A stretch of 39,804 bases of DNA from an uncultured Duncaniella sp. (GTDB taxonomy: Bacteria > Bacteroidota > Bacteroidia > Bacteroidales > Muribaculaceae): the NCBI GenBank assembly GCA_910577335.1, contig CAJTMJ010000032.1, forward strand, positions 1-39,804. The letters run 5' to 3'. The notes under the pieces are model-generated. The model saw only the letters and a program-made list of their open reading frames with translations, searched no databases and was not told where the DNA came from. Of this stretch, positions 1 to 7,919 are shown piece after piece; the stretch's first letter is position 1, and every line of letters begins with the position of its first letter. The position numbers and the translations under genes were made by a program.

Positions 1-356
1 GTGAAAGTTGAGGCTTTTGCTTAATTTTTTTGTAGGGAGTTCTGCAACACCCTCCTAACGACAACAACGTCGCCAGCGGCGACTTGCGAGAGAAGCGTAT
101 AGCTGTCCCACCCCCTGAGTCCCTCAGGGGGTTAACCACAACCTCATCGTCTGCGACGATTCCCACAACTAACACCGCCATCCACTTCCGATAAGTCCGA
201 TGGGTCTGATAAGTCTGATTTCTCCGATCAGTCCGATCCGTCCGATTCTCTCACCCCTCCTTCAAAACATCCAATATTGCTGCATTTTAATTAACAACAA
301 TAATACCGGGTGCAGCGTTAATTATTCAAAGTATGTTATTTTTTAAGTGGTTGAAA
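1..356. other. Intergenic region with composite repeat copy 1
   Basis: No gene is supported here. Positions 1-24 could be the last codons of an upstream gene ending in TAA at 22-24, but the piece is too short to judge. The rest holds repeat copy 1 (61-264) and an AT-rich stretch (265-356) leading into the promoter of the small cassette. Confidence 0.6.
61..264. repeat. Composite repeat, copy 1
   Basis: The copy consists of three short palindromes followed by a tandem tract. Palindromes: GTCGCC/GGCGAC (69-83), CCCCCTGAG/CTCAGGGGG (111-131) and ATCGTC/GACGAT (146-160), each with a 3-nt loop. The tract (about 187-246) repeats GTCCGAT or GTCTGAT with 2-3 nt between units and ends in CTCTCACC. 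The same modules recur in the same order and orientation at 1243-1462, with conserved linkers such as GTATAGCTGTCCCACC against GTATGGCTGTCTCACC. It resembles dispersed intergenic elements of the REP/BIME kind; I see no ORF in it. Confidence 0.8.
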
Positions 357-388
357 TTTGCGGCATTAAAATATTTGTCGTAGTTTTG
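357..388 (+). promoter_or_regulatory. Bacteroidetes-type promoter of the two-gene cassette
   Basis: TTTG at 357-360, a 20-nt spacer, and TAGTTTTG at 381-388 match the Bacteroidetes consensus (TTTG, 19-21 nt, TAnnTTTG) exactly. The expected transcript start is near 394, giving a leader of about 50 nt before the ATG at 443. Confidence 0.75.
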
Positions 389-442
389 CACAATAAAACT
401 AATGATAATATTGCCTGATAACGAACTCTAAAATAAGAAGAC

Positions 443-607
443 ATGAAAGTATCTAAGAATCCGGTATCGTCGGTTGCCCGCATAGCTAAGGATGGAGGTC
501 GAAACAATGTTACGACTCCCCGTCCTCAGGCAATTAAGCTCAAGGCAGTAACAGATGCAGAGCGTCAGCGTTTGCGCATATCATCCTATCGGTATATTCT
601 TCCGTGA
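443..607 (+). CDS. Small basic protein of unknown function (54 aa)
   Basis: This short ORF starts with ATG and has a good Bacteroidetes promoter upstream. The product is 54 residues, rich in Lys and Arg, with the start MKVSKNPVSSVARIAKDGG, and has no signal peptide or membrane segment. Its TGA stop overlaps the GTG start of the next gene as GTGA, so the two are probably translationally coupled. I do not recognise the family. A small basic upstream partner joined to a ~190-residue protein recalls toxin-antitoxin-like pairs, but nothing in the sequence proves that. Reality of the gene rests on promoter, coupling and reading-frame integrity. Confidence 0.6.
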   Translation: MKVSKNPVSSVARIAKDGGRNNVTTPRPQAIKLKAVTDAERQRLRISSYRYILP

Positions 608-1164
608 GCCATTCCTTGGAATATTATAAACCCACATTTATAATGCGAAGTAAGGATTCATCTTCACTTCGCATTATTGATTTATGGACATTCAAATCCG
701 AAAAGACAAACAAACGGTACATAGTAGAAGTCGAGGAATTCGAAAATGAATTTTTGGGGCTTAAATTCTATTGGAAAGGCGTGGAAAAGAGCAAAGACAG
801 ATATTCGCTTCTGACTAATGATTATGAGCCGCGAACCGTAGTGCGTTCCTGTGTGGAAGTTATGTTGGAATACTACCGAAAGAATCCTCTGATGTCGTTT
901 GGTTTTGTTGCTGCTCCGGATCTTGACAAGGATATAAAGGGTAAAATGATAGAAAAGTCAAGTGGTAATCGCCGGTTTAGATTCTACCAGCGTATGATGA
1001 TTAACTTGTTCGGTTCAAAAACATTTTATCAAGTCTCTGACGTCACAAATAAGATATATCTATTAGTAAACATGATCAAATTATCAAACAAACTCATCAC
1101 TCTAAAAGATATTGAGCAGAAGCTAAACCAAACTTATATTGGAGAGTATATTATTACAGAATAA
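604..1164 (+). CDS. Conserved-looking hypothetical protein (186 aa)
   Basis: The GTG start lies inside the stop of the upstream 54-aa gene (GTGA). The predicted protein is soluble, with mixed charged and aromatic content and no signal peptide or transmembrane helix. Visible stretches include LLTNDYEPRTVVRSCVEVML (central), MSFGFVAAPD, and FRFYQRMMINLF; the last looks like a structured core helix. I do not recognise the family and assign no function. The gene is visibly AT-richer than valS next to it, and the pair sits between two direct copies of a composite repeat, both consistent with acquired accessory DNA. An ATG inside the frame at 643 is a possible alternative start, but the coupling supports 604. 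Confidence 0.7.
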   Translation: MSHSLEYYKPTFIMRSKDSSSLRIIDLWTFKSEKTNKRYIVEVEEFENEFLGLKFYWKGVEKSKDRYSLLTNDYEPRTVVRSCVEVMLEYYRKNPLMSFGFVAAPDLDKDIKGKMIEKSSGNRRFRFYQRMMINLFGSKTFYQVSDVTNKIYLLVNMIKLSNKLITLKDIEQKLNQTYIGEYIITE

Positions 1165-1478
1165 GCACACGATATTAAGGCAAAAATCAGCCTCTATCCC
1201 CCGTCTCACCACCCAATCCCCTGAGAGCTCAGGGGGCTAACCACAACAGCGTCGCCGGCGGCGACTTGGGGGGAAGTGTATGGCTGTCTCACCCCCTGAG
1301 AGCTCAGGGGGATAACAATAACCTCATCGTCTGCGACGATTCCCGCCTCCTATGCAGCCATCCTCCTCCGATGTGCCCGGTGTGTCTGATGAGTCTGATG
1401 TGTCAGATTAGTCCGATCAGTCCGATTAGTCCGATTAGTCCGATCCTCTCACCCTCCCTTCACTTTTCTTTTAATCCG
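1165..1478. other. Intergenic region with repeat copy 2
   Basis: Apart from the repeat copy (1243-1462) and one extra CCCCTGAG/CTCAGGGG palindrome at 1218-1235, nothing is seen. An open frame that runs through 1266-1505 encodes a low-complexity SPISPISPI product of the tandem tract and is not a gene. Confidence 0.6.
1243..1462. repeat. Composite repeat, copy 2
   Basis: Second copy of the element at 61-264, same orientation. Palindromes: GTCGCC/GGCGAC (1251-1265), CCCCCTGAG/CTCAGGGGG (1292-1311) and ATCGTC/GACGAT (1326-1340). The tandem GTCCGAT/GTCTGAT tract spans about 1385-1444 and ends in CTCTCACC. Loop bases differ between copies (AGC against GGC... and TCC against AG), while the stems are kept, which suggests selection on the palindromes. 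It ends about 16 bp before the valS promoter. Confidence 0.8.
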
Positions 1479-1510
1479 TTTCTTTGGGGAGTGATTTTTT
1501 TGTAATTTTG
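1479..1510 (+). promoter_or_regulatory. valS promoter
   Basis: TAATTTTG at 1503-1510 is a perfect -7 element. Upstream, TTTC at 1479-1482 gives a 20-nt spacer; an exact TTTG at 1483-1486 would leave only 16 nt. The position of this promoter rules out a translation start at 1484 for valS. Confidence 0.6.
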
Positions 1511-1549
1511 CAGAAAAATATAGAAATCACCAATCATTCTGCTGAATTT

Positions 1550-4165
1550 ATGGAAGAATTAGCCTCTAAATATGACCCCAAAGCGGTTGAGGACAAATGG
1601 TATGCCTACTGGCTGCAGCATAGGCTGTTTCACTCCGAGCCTGATGCCCGTGAGCCTTACACCATCGTTATTCCGCCGCCAAATGTGACAGGTATACTCC
1701 ACATGGGGCACATGCTCAACAACACCATTCAGGATATCCTTATCCGCCGTGCCCGTCTGCTTGGCAAAAACGCCCTCTGGGTGCCCGGTACCGACCATGC
1801 CGCAATCGCCACCGAAGCCAAGGTGGTGACTAAGCTTGCTGCCGAGGGTATCAAGAAAAGCGACCTCACCCGTGAGCAGTTCCTTGAGCACGCTTGGGAA
1901 TGGAAAGAGAAGCATGGAGGCATAATCCTCGAACAGCTTAAGAAACTCGGCGCCTCATGCGACTGGGAACGCACAGCCTTCACCATGGACGAAATTCGCT
2001 CCAAGAGCGTGATACATGTGTTTGTCGATCTCTATCGCAAAGGTCTCATCTACCGTGGCAAGCGCATGGTCAACTGGGACCCCAAAGCCAAGACAGCCCT
2101 CTCGGACATAGAGGTAATCTATAAGGAAGAGCACTCAAAGCTCTACTATCTGCGCTACAAGATAGTGGGCGAGGATGGTTATGCCGTTGTTGCCACCACC
2201 CGTCCCGAGACCATCATGGGGGACACCGCAATGTGTATCAACCCCGCCGACCCCAAGAACCAGCATCTGCGCGGCAAGAAAGTGATTGTGCCCCTCGTAA
2301 ACCGTGAAATCCCCGTCATAGAGGATGATTATGTGGACATAAACTTCGGTACAGGCTGCTTAAAGGTCACCCCCGCCCACGACATGAACGACAACATGCT
2401 TGGCGAAAAGCACGGGCTTGAGACCATCGACATCTTCAACGACGACGCTACCATCAGCGAAGCCGCCGGCATGTACGTTGGTATGGATCGTTTCGCCGTA
2501 CGCGAGCAGATAGCCAAGGACCTTCAGGAAGCCGGACTCATCGAGAAAATCGAAGAGTACGAGAACAAGGTAGGCTACTCGGAGCGCAATCAGGACACCG
2601 TGACCGAACCCCGTTTGAGCGACCAGTGGTTCCTGAAGATGCAGAAGCTTGCCGACCCGGCACTCGCAGCCGTGGAGGACGGTGTGATAAAATTCGTTCC
2701 CGAAAAATTCAAAACCACATACAACCGCTGGCTCACCGACATACGCGACTGGTGTATCTCACGTCAGCTTTGGTGGGGTCACCGTGTGCCCGCCTACTAT
2801 CTGCCCGACGGCAGCTACGTGGTGGCAGAAACCGCCGACGAGGCGCTCAAGCTCGCACAGGAGAAGAATCCCGAGCTTACAGCTGCCGATATCCGTCAGG
2901 ATGAGGACTGTCTCGACACATGGTTCTCGTCATGGCTATGGCCCATATCGCTCTTCAACGGCATACTCGAGCCCGACAATGAAGAGATAAAATACTATTA
3001 TCCCACCAATGATCTCGTGACCGGTCCGGACATCATATTCTTCTGGGTGGCACGTATGATCATGGCAGGTTACGAATTTGAGGGCAAGCAGCCGTTCAAC
3101 AACGTCTACTTCACCGGTATCGTCCGTGACGAGATAGGTCGCAAGATGTCAAAGCAGTTCGGAAACTCACCCGACCCGCTGAAACTCATAGAGGACTACG
3201 GCGCTGACGGAGTGCGCATGGGTATCATGCTCTCCGCTCCTGCCGGCAATGACATATTCTTCGACAAAAAACTCTGTGAGAACGGACGTAACTTCTGCAA
3301 CAAGATATGGAATGCCTTCCGCCTTGTCAAGGGCTGGGAGATTGACGACACCGTTTCACAGCCTGAGAGCGCACGTATTGCCATCGAATGGTTCACTGGG
3401 AAGCTCTCAGAGGCGATTGCCGAGGTTAATGACTCATTCGATAAGTTCCGCATCTCCGAGGCGCTGATGACCACTTATCGCCTGTTCTGGGACGAATTCT
3501 CGTCATGGTATCTCGAAATGGTGAAGCCGGAGTATCAGAAGCCTGTTGACCGTGCTACCTACGAAGCCACTATCGGCTTCTTCGATGCGCTGCTCCGTAT
3601 GCTCCATCCGTTCATGCCGTTCATCACTGAAGAATTGTGGCAGCATATCGGCGACCGCCGTGAGGGAGAATCCATCATGTATGCCTCAATGCCCGAAGCT
3701 CGCCCTGTTGACGCCAAAGTGCTTGCCGACATGGAGACAGCCAAAGAGATAGTCAACGGTGTGCGTGGTGTGCGTGCCCAGCGCAACATCCCCAACCGTG
3801 AGCAACTCCGACTTAATGTGATAGGCGCAAGTGTGCCGATGGCTGCTGTGATTGTCAAGCTTGCCAACCTCACAGGTGTTGAGACAGTGGCTGAAAAAGA
3901 CCCCGCTGCAGCAGTGTTTATGGTCGGCACCACTGAATACAATGTGCCGTTGCTCGACAGCATCGACGTGGAAGCCGAGCTTGCCAAGCTCAACAAGGAG
4001 CTTGAATATCTTCTCGGGTTCAAAAAATCAGTGGAGAAGAAGCTTGGAAACGAGCGTTTCGTAGCCAACGCACCTGCCGCCGTGGTGGAAGGTGAGCGCA
4101 AGAAACTCGCCGACGCCGACGCTAAGATAGCCAACATTCAGGCATCAATTGCTGCGTTGAAATAA
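1550..4165 (+). CDS. valS: Valine--tRNA ligase
   Basis: Cytoplasmic class I aminoacyl-tRNA synthetase that attaches valine to tRNA-Val. The product is 871 aa, normal for bacterial ValRS. The ATP-binding HIGH signature appears as LHMGH (about 50-54) after the PPPNVTG stretch, and the KMSKS loop appears as KMSKQ (Lys532). Between them lies the large CP1 editing insertion with TTRPETIMGDTA. The C-terminus (about 800-871) is a Lys/Glu-rich coiled coil typical of ValRS. The frame is open upstream to 1484, but the promoter -7 box is at 1503-1510, so ATG 1550 (MEELASKYDPKAVEDKW) is chosen. The gene is followed by a strong terminator, so it is probably monocistronic. Confidence 0.97.
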   Translation: MEELASKYDPKAVEDKWYAYWLQHRLFHSEPDAREPYTIVIPPPNVTGILHMGHMLNNTIQDILIRRARLLGKNALWVPGTDHAAIATEAKVVTKLAAEGIKKSDLTREQFLEHAWEWKEKHGGIILEQLKKLGASCDWERTAFTMDEIRSKSVIHVFVDLYRKGLIYRGKRMVNWDPKAKTALSDIEVIYKEEHSKLYYLRYKIVGEDGYAVVATTRPETIMGDTAMCINPADPKNQHLRGKKVIVPLVNREIPVIEDDYVDINFGTGCLKVTPAHDMNDNMLGEKHGLETIDIFNDDATISEAAGMYVGMDRFAVREQIAKDLQEAGLIEKIEEYENKVGYSERNQDTVTEPRLSDQWFLKMQKLADPALAAVEDGVIKFVPEKFKTTYNRWLTDIRDWCISRQLWWGHRVPAYYLPDGSYVVAETADEALKLAQEKNPELTAADIRQDEDCLDTWFSSWLWPISLFNGILEPDNEEIKYYYPTNDLVTGPDIIFFWVARMIMAGYEFEGKQPFNNVYFTGIVRDEIGRKMSKQFGNSPDPLKLIEDYGADGVRMGIMLSAPAGNDIFFDKKLCENGRNFCNKIWNAFRLVKGWEIDDTVSQPESARIAIEWFTGKLSEAIAEVNDSFDKFRISEALMTTYRLFWDEFSSWYLEMVKPEYQKPVDRATYEATIGFFDALLRMLHPFMPFITEELWQHIGDRREGESIMYASMPEARPVDAKVLADMETAKEIVNGVRGVRAQRNIPNREQLRLNVIGASVPMAAVIVKLANLTGVETVAEKDPAAAVFMVGTTEYNVPLLDSIDVEAELAKLNKELEYLLGFKKSVEKKLGNERFVANAPAAVVEGERKKLADADAKIANIQASIAALK

Positions 4166-4202
4166 ACATCATCCCTTGACCACGCAGAGGTCAAGCCTTA
4201 TC

Positions 4203-4244
4203 TAAGCCCTGTAGTCACAGAACTATAGGGCTTATTTTATTTTT
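4203..4244 (+). terminator. Intrinsic terminator after valS
   Basis: A 13-bp stem (one G-U pair) is formed by 4203-4215 and 4222-4234 with a 6-nt loop, and is followed by a T-rich run (4235-4244). Confidence 0.85.
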
Positions 4245-4313
4245 AACACAATATTGAAAACCGCCGTGTGAGTTGCGTCGTTATTAAGAATATAACTAAA
4301 AGGATGTTACAAA

Positions 4314-5813
4314 ATGGAACCGACGATTTACTCACGCTTCAAAGAGCTCGTCAACAGTGACCCGGATCATCCTGCTGTCATCGACGAGCGTTCATGCGTA
4401 ACTTACGCAGGTCTCGACCGCATGGTCGATACGCTCATTTCCCGTTTCCCCTCCTTCATACCCGCACGTGTCGGAATTGTGATGGATCACAGCGTGGAGA
4501 TGATCGCTTCAATACTCGCCGTAATCAAGTCCGGAGCGGCTTTCGTGGCTGTCGAGCCCGATTTCCCTCCCGGCAGAACCGTTAATTTTCTTGTGGAATG
4601 TGGCATTGACTTCGTGATAACTCAGGAAGCATACGCCAACCGCCTCTATGACTTCAAACAGCTCATCATAGGTAAGGAAATCAACATAGACCCTGCGCTT
4701 CATCCGCTGCCCGACCGCAGCCATCCCGACCGCACGGCTTATATAATGTATACTTCCAGTGCCACCGGCTATCCTATCGGTGTGTCGGTCGGCAACAGGC
4801 AGGTGCTTGGTTTCGCCGAGGCTTTCAAACGCACATTCAATGTGTCGGGCGATGATGTCATGCTGCAATACTCTGCATGTGTCATGAATATATTCGTGGA
4901 AGAGGTGTTCGGCACCCTGCTCAACGGAGCCATCCTCGCAGTGCCGTCATCACCCACACGTAACGATGTGGATGCATTGCTAAAATTCATTGATGAATGG
5001 TATGTGAGCATCATAAGCGGCTTCCCGTTCCTCTTTATGGAGCTTGACAAGGTGGAATCGCTCCCGCAGACTGTGCGGCTCCTCATAAGCAGCGGTGACG
5101 CTCTCCATGCAGCGTCCATAGAGCATCTGCTCGAACAAGTGCCTGTGTACAACACTTACGGACCGGCTGAAGGCACTGTCGGCGTTACAAGCTATTGCTG
5201 TAACGAGGGGTACTATCTTCCAGATGGCAATTTCCCGATCGGTAAGCCGGTAAGTGCAGCCACTGACATATTGATACTTGACGATGACTTGCAGCCGGTA
5301 AGCGACGGCAAGGAGGGTGAAATCTGTCTCGTGGGCGAAGGGCTTGCCGAAGGTTACATAGGTGACCACCGTAATGACCAGCAACCATTTGTATTCACTG
5401 ATGACGGTCGCCGTGTGTTCCGTACAGGTGACATAGGATGCAAGCTTGAAGATGGCAACTACAGCTACCTGCGTCGCAAGGATTCAGAGGTAAACATCCT
5501 CGGCAAGAAGGTCGTGACAGGCGAGGTCGAGAGGGCAATGCGTACCTCCGACGAGGTTGAAGATTGTGTAGTCGTGCATTATGTCGATGAACAGGGTGCA
5601 GCTTACCTCGTAGCCTACGTTGTTCCTGCCACACGCTCTTTCCGGCTGTCATGGGTTAAGAACAAAATGGCGCAGTATCTTCCCGCATATATGATACCCG
5701 AGTTCTTCGTGCTGCTTAAGAAGCTCCCGGTAAACGAGGCAGGTCAAGTTAATCATCAGGCGCTCCCCGTAGTGCTTAAGGATGGACAAACACAACATCA
5801 TACTGCCGTATGA
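4314..5813 (+). CDS. Stand-alone NRPS-like adenylation (AMP-binding) protein, key residues altered
   Basis: The 499-aa product has the full ANL/adenylation fold of NRPS A domains or DltA, without a carrier or condensation domain. Recognisable core motifs: A3 YTSSATGYPIGV (about 145-157), A4/A5 region VFGTLLNGA and NTYGPAEGTVG, A7 FRTGD, A8 RRKDSEVNILGKK, A10 PVNEAGQVNHQALP. Several conserved residues are changed: the P-loop Lys of TSGxTGxPKG is Ile155, the Asp that holds the substrate amino group (FDxS motif) aligns with Asn192, and the A10 catalytic Lys (NGKVDR) is Gln478. RTGD is kept. By family knowledge this predicts weak or no adenylation, so binding or a changed reaction is possible. 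ATG 4314 follows an AAAGGA sequence. A strong terminator follows; no biosynthetic partner is adjacent. Confidence 0.85.
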   Translation: MEPTIYSRFKELVNSDPDHPAVIDERSCVTYAGLDRMVDTLISRFPSFIPARVGIVMDHSVEMIASILAVIKSGAAFVAVEPDFPPGRTVNFLVECGIDFVITQEAYANRLYDFKQLIIGKEINIDPALHPLPDRSHPDRTAYIMYTSSATGYPIGVSVGNRQVLGFAEAFKRTFNVSGDDVMLQYSACVMNIFVEEVFGTLLNGAILAVPSSPTRNDVDALLKFIDEWYVSIISGFPFLFMELDKVESLPQTVRLLISSGDALHAASIEHLLEQVPVYNTYGPAEGTVGVTSYCCNEGYYLPDGNFPIGKPVSAATDILILDDDLQPVSDGKEGEICLVGEGLAEGYIGDHRNDQQPFVFTDDGRRVFRTGDIGCKLEDGNYSYLRRKDSEVNILGKKVVTGEVERAMRTSDEVEDCVVVHYVDEQGAAYLVAYVVPATRSFRLSWVKNKMAQYLPAYMIPEFFVLLKKLPVNEAGQVNHQALPVVLKDGQTQHHTAV

Positions 5814-5838
5814 TGTCTAAGATTGGTAATAATGAAGG

Positions 5839-5876
5839 ACCGGACCGGCGTGATTGCCGGTCCGGTTTACTTTTTA
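5839..5876 (+). terminator. Intrinsic terminator after the adenylation-protein gene
   Basis: A perfect 11-bp GC-rich stem (5839-5849 with 5856-5866), 6-nt loop, then TTACTTTTT. The convergent channel gene ends at 5899, but the minus-strand side lacks a good T run. Confidence 0.9.
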
Positions 5877-5898
5877 TAGGTGTTAATGGTTAAGCTAA

Positions 5899-7236
5899 TT
5901 ACTGTTTATCAGCCTGAGGTGCTTTTGGTGCTGTAGGCACGGGGGCTGGTTGATTGGGGAGCGGGTTGAACTGTATCTGAGTGACATCAGTACCGGATGG
6001 CTCGTTGAAGAGTCGCAGACCGAAGGCGGGAGCGACAGCCATGATGTGTTCGAACACTGCGCTCTGGATAGCCTCGTATGCTGTCCACTTTGTAGTGGCT
6101 GTGTAGCACCATAACTGCAACGGAATACCTTGTCCATTAGGAACCATTACTCTAACTAATATCTGCTGGTCGTTGCTTATAGCCGGGTTATTTATCAGCC
6201 ACTGGCACATATAGGCTCTGAAAAGCCCGAGGTTGGTCTCCAAAGTGCCGTTAACCACCGTCAGCCCCGGGTCATATATAGGTTTGCCTTCGCTCTGCAC
6301 ACGACTGACGAATGCTTTTATGATGGGGAACTGCTTGCAGATATTTTCAATCATCTCAGGGGTGGTGGTGACTATAGTATCGGAATCGAATATGACACTT
6401 CTTGCTATCTGTCGGCAACCGCTGTCGATCATCCCTCGCCAGTTCTGGAAAGATGAGGATATGAGCGAGTAGGGTGGGAGGGTGACTATTGTGTTGTCGA
6501 AATTTTGAACTTTTACAGATGTCAGCGACACATCCACCACGATTCCGTTGGCTATGGTTGATGGTACCACGATCCAGTCGCCAACTCTTAACATATCATT
6601 CTGAGAAAGCTGTAATCCTGCCACAAGTCCGAGAATACTGTCTTTGAATACTAACATCAGCACGGCAGCGAAAGCGCCAAGTCCTGTCAATAATGCCACC
6701 GGTGACTTGTTGACCAATACCGAAACGCATATTATTATGGCTATAACCCAAAAGACGCCGATTATGGTATCCATTATCCCTTTAAGAGGGAGATTTTTAG
6801 TGTTCCGTTTTTCATCAAATCTCATCCAGACGAAACTTGCCACACGGCTCACAGCCATGCATATCACGATGGTGGTATATATCAGCAGGGCTTTGAACAC
6901 TATTTTCATCAGTGTAGATTCCGTTGTGAATGCGAATGGCAGTAGGGCAAGCATCACTAACGGAGGGATTATATGGCTGCATCGCAAAAGCACATGGTGC
7001 TCCATCATCTCTCGTGCAAGCTCATTGTTGCGTAACAGCATTATTTTTTTTGCACAATATAATATGATAGTTCTCGCAAGCCAGCCTAAGGCGAGTGCAA
7101 GAGCCACAATAATGGCGATATAGATTATATCTTCCGCATTCTGGTCTTTTTCCAGTCCTACATAGTCAAGTAGACGGTGTATGTGCACAAGTAACCATTG
7201 CGCTACTTTATGTGTCGGTATTATTGATGCTAACAT
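5899..7236 (-). CDS. MscS-family mechanosensitive channel, YbdG type
   Basis: Inner-membrane channel that releases solutes on osmotic downshock. The 445-aa product has several N-terminal hydrophobic helices (about 38-60, 85-130, 155-180), the pore helix/beta-domain signature LTGLGAFAAVLMLVFKD followed by GLVAGLQLSQNDMLRVGDWI, and a C-terminal cytoplasmic domain with FRAYMCQWLINNP and AFGLRLFNEP. These stretches closely match E. coli YbdG (about 415 aa) rather than small MscS (286 aa). A Pro/Ala-rich tail (last ~20 residues) extends beyond YbdG. It is transcribed divergently from the small gene at 7322, with about 85 bp between the starts; I see no clear minus-strand promoter there. Confidence 0.92.
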   Translation of the reverse strand: MLASIIPTHKVAQWLLVHIHRLLDYVGLEKDQNAEDIIYIAIIVALALALGWLARTIILYCAKKIMLLRNNELAREMMEHHVLLRCSHIIPPLVMLALLPFAFTTESTLMKIVFKALLIYTTIVICMAVSRVASFVWMRFDEKRNTKNLPLKGIMDTIIGVFWVIAIIICVSVLVNKSPVALLTGLGAFAAVLMLVFKDSILGLVAGLQLSQNDMLRVGDWIVVPSTIANGIVVDVSLTSVKVQNFDNTIVTLPPYSLISSSFQNWRGMIDSGCRQIARSVIFDSDTIVTTTPEMIENICKQFPIIKAFVSRVQSEGKPIYDPGLTVVNGTLETNLGLFRAYMCQWLINNPAISNDQQILVRVMVPNGQGIPLQLWCYTATTKWTAYEAIQSAVFEHIMAVAPAFGLRLFNEPSGTDVTQIQFNPLPNQPAPVPTAPKAPQADKQ

Positions 7237-7284
7237 AAATAAATGAGTTGATTTATTTTATTAACACTTTATTCATGCCGGCTG

Positions 7285-7316
7285 TTTGCTAAAATGTAAA
7301 AAGGTTGCTAAATTTG
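7285..7316 (+). promoter_or_regulatory. Promoter of the small membrane-protein gene
   Basis: TTTG at 7285-7288, a 20-nt spacer and TAAATTTG at 7309-7316 match the Bacteroidetes consensus exactly. Transcription should start near 7321, which excludes the TTG start at 7286 that the open frame would allow. Confidence 0.75.
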
Positions 7317-7321
7317 TATGT

Positions 7322-7819
7322 ATGCTATTGAATCTATTCTACTGTTATTTCTCTTTTGTGCTGCTGTCAGTGTTTCAGACAGTTGAATTTTACGTTATTG
7401 CGGCTGTTATAGCCGCTGCTGTGGTTGCATACTCGGCGAAGAGCGGTCACTACGGACCTGCAAGGCAGATATTGATTCCGGGAGTGATCACTGAAAGCGG
7501 AAGGAAGGTTTCTCCTATGATAGAGCTTATCTGTAATGATGACGGCTCCGTTCTGCTAAGGCGTTACGGGATAGATGGTGTCACTATTTCAGGAGCTGTG
7601 AGCCTTGCTATAACAGTGATAGGTTTTGATGTCAAGATCAAAGAGCGGATAGTGGAGGGAAAGCCGGAAGACGAGGCTATTGACACAGCCACTTTCATAC
7701 TTGATTTTATGGGTAACGAAAGGTATTTTATCAGTTATACATCCGAAACCGCCGGACTTTTTGCTGCCACAGCTTTTAAAAATCGTCCCGGCAATCACAT
7801 AGTGAAATCAATGCAATGA
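7322..7819 (+). CDS. Hypothetical protein with N-terminal membrane helix (165 aa)
   Basis: The open frame begins at TTG 7286, but that lies inside the promoter, so the first usable start is ATG 7322 (almost leaderless) or GTG 7358/7370. The N-terminus is strongly hydrophobic, with VEFYVIAAVIAAAVVAYSA as a clear membrane helix or anchor. It is followed by a soluble beta-rich domain with MIELICNDDGSVLLRRYG, a second hydrophobic stretch VSLAITVIGFDVKIKER, and FILDFMGNERYFISYTSE. I do not recognise the family and give no function. It is convergent with the GH3 gene and shares a bidirectional terminator with it. Confidence 0.6.
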   Translation: MLLNLFYCYFSFVLLSVFQTVEFYVIAAVIAAAVVAYSAKSGHYGPARQILIPGVITESGRKVSPMIELICNDDGSVLLRRYGIDGVTISGAVSLAITVIGFDVKIKERIVEGKPEDEAIDTATFILDFMGNERYFISYTSETAGLFAATAFKNRPGNHIVKSMQ

Positions 7820-7853
7820 ATGACCTTTATATAACCATGTGACTTAAAACATA

Positions 7854-7898
7854 AAATCGGCAATGGGGATTGTGATTTTCCCATTGCCGATTTCTTAT
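7854..7898. terminator. Bidirectional terminator
   Basis: A perfect 14-bp stem (7854-7867 with 7880-7893) with a 12-nt loop. On the plus strand it is followed by TTTCTTATTA and on the minus strand by TTTTATGTTTT, so it can end both the gene at 7322 and the GH31-GH2-GH3 operon. Confidence 0.85.
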
Positions 7899-7919
7899 TA
7901 GGGTAGTAATTATGGATTG

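Noticed and set aside
187..246. Possible CRISPR-like repeats
   Set aside because: Units are only 7-10 bp and nearly adjacent, with no spacers of CRISPR size and no cas genes.
1266..1505. 79-aa open frame with SPISPISPI repeats upstream of valS
   Set aside because: It is the translation of the GTCCGAT tandem tract and hairpins of repeat copy 2, and runs over the valS promoter.
3559..4137. 192-aa open frame antisense to valS
   Set aside because: Ser/Ala/Leu-rich shadow frame of a strongly supported gene; no promoter or domain.
4314..5813. Part of an NRPS or Dlt pathway
   Set aside because: No condensation, carrier, thioesterase, DltB/C/D or phosphopantetheinyl transferase gene is nearby.
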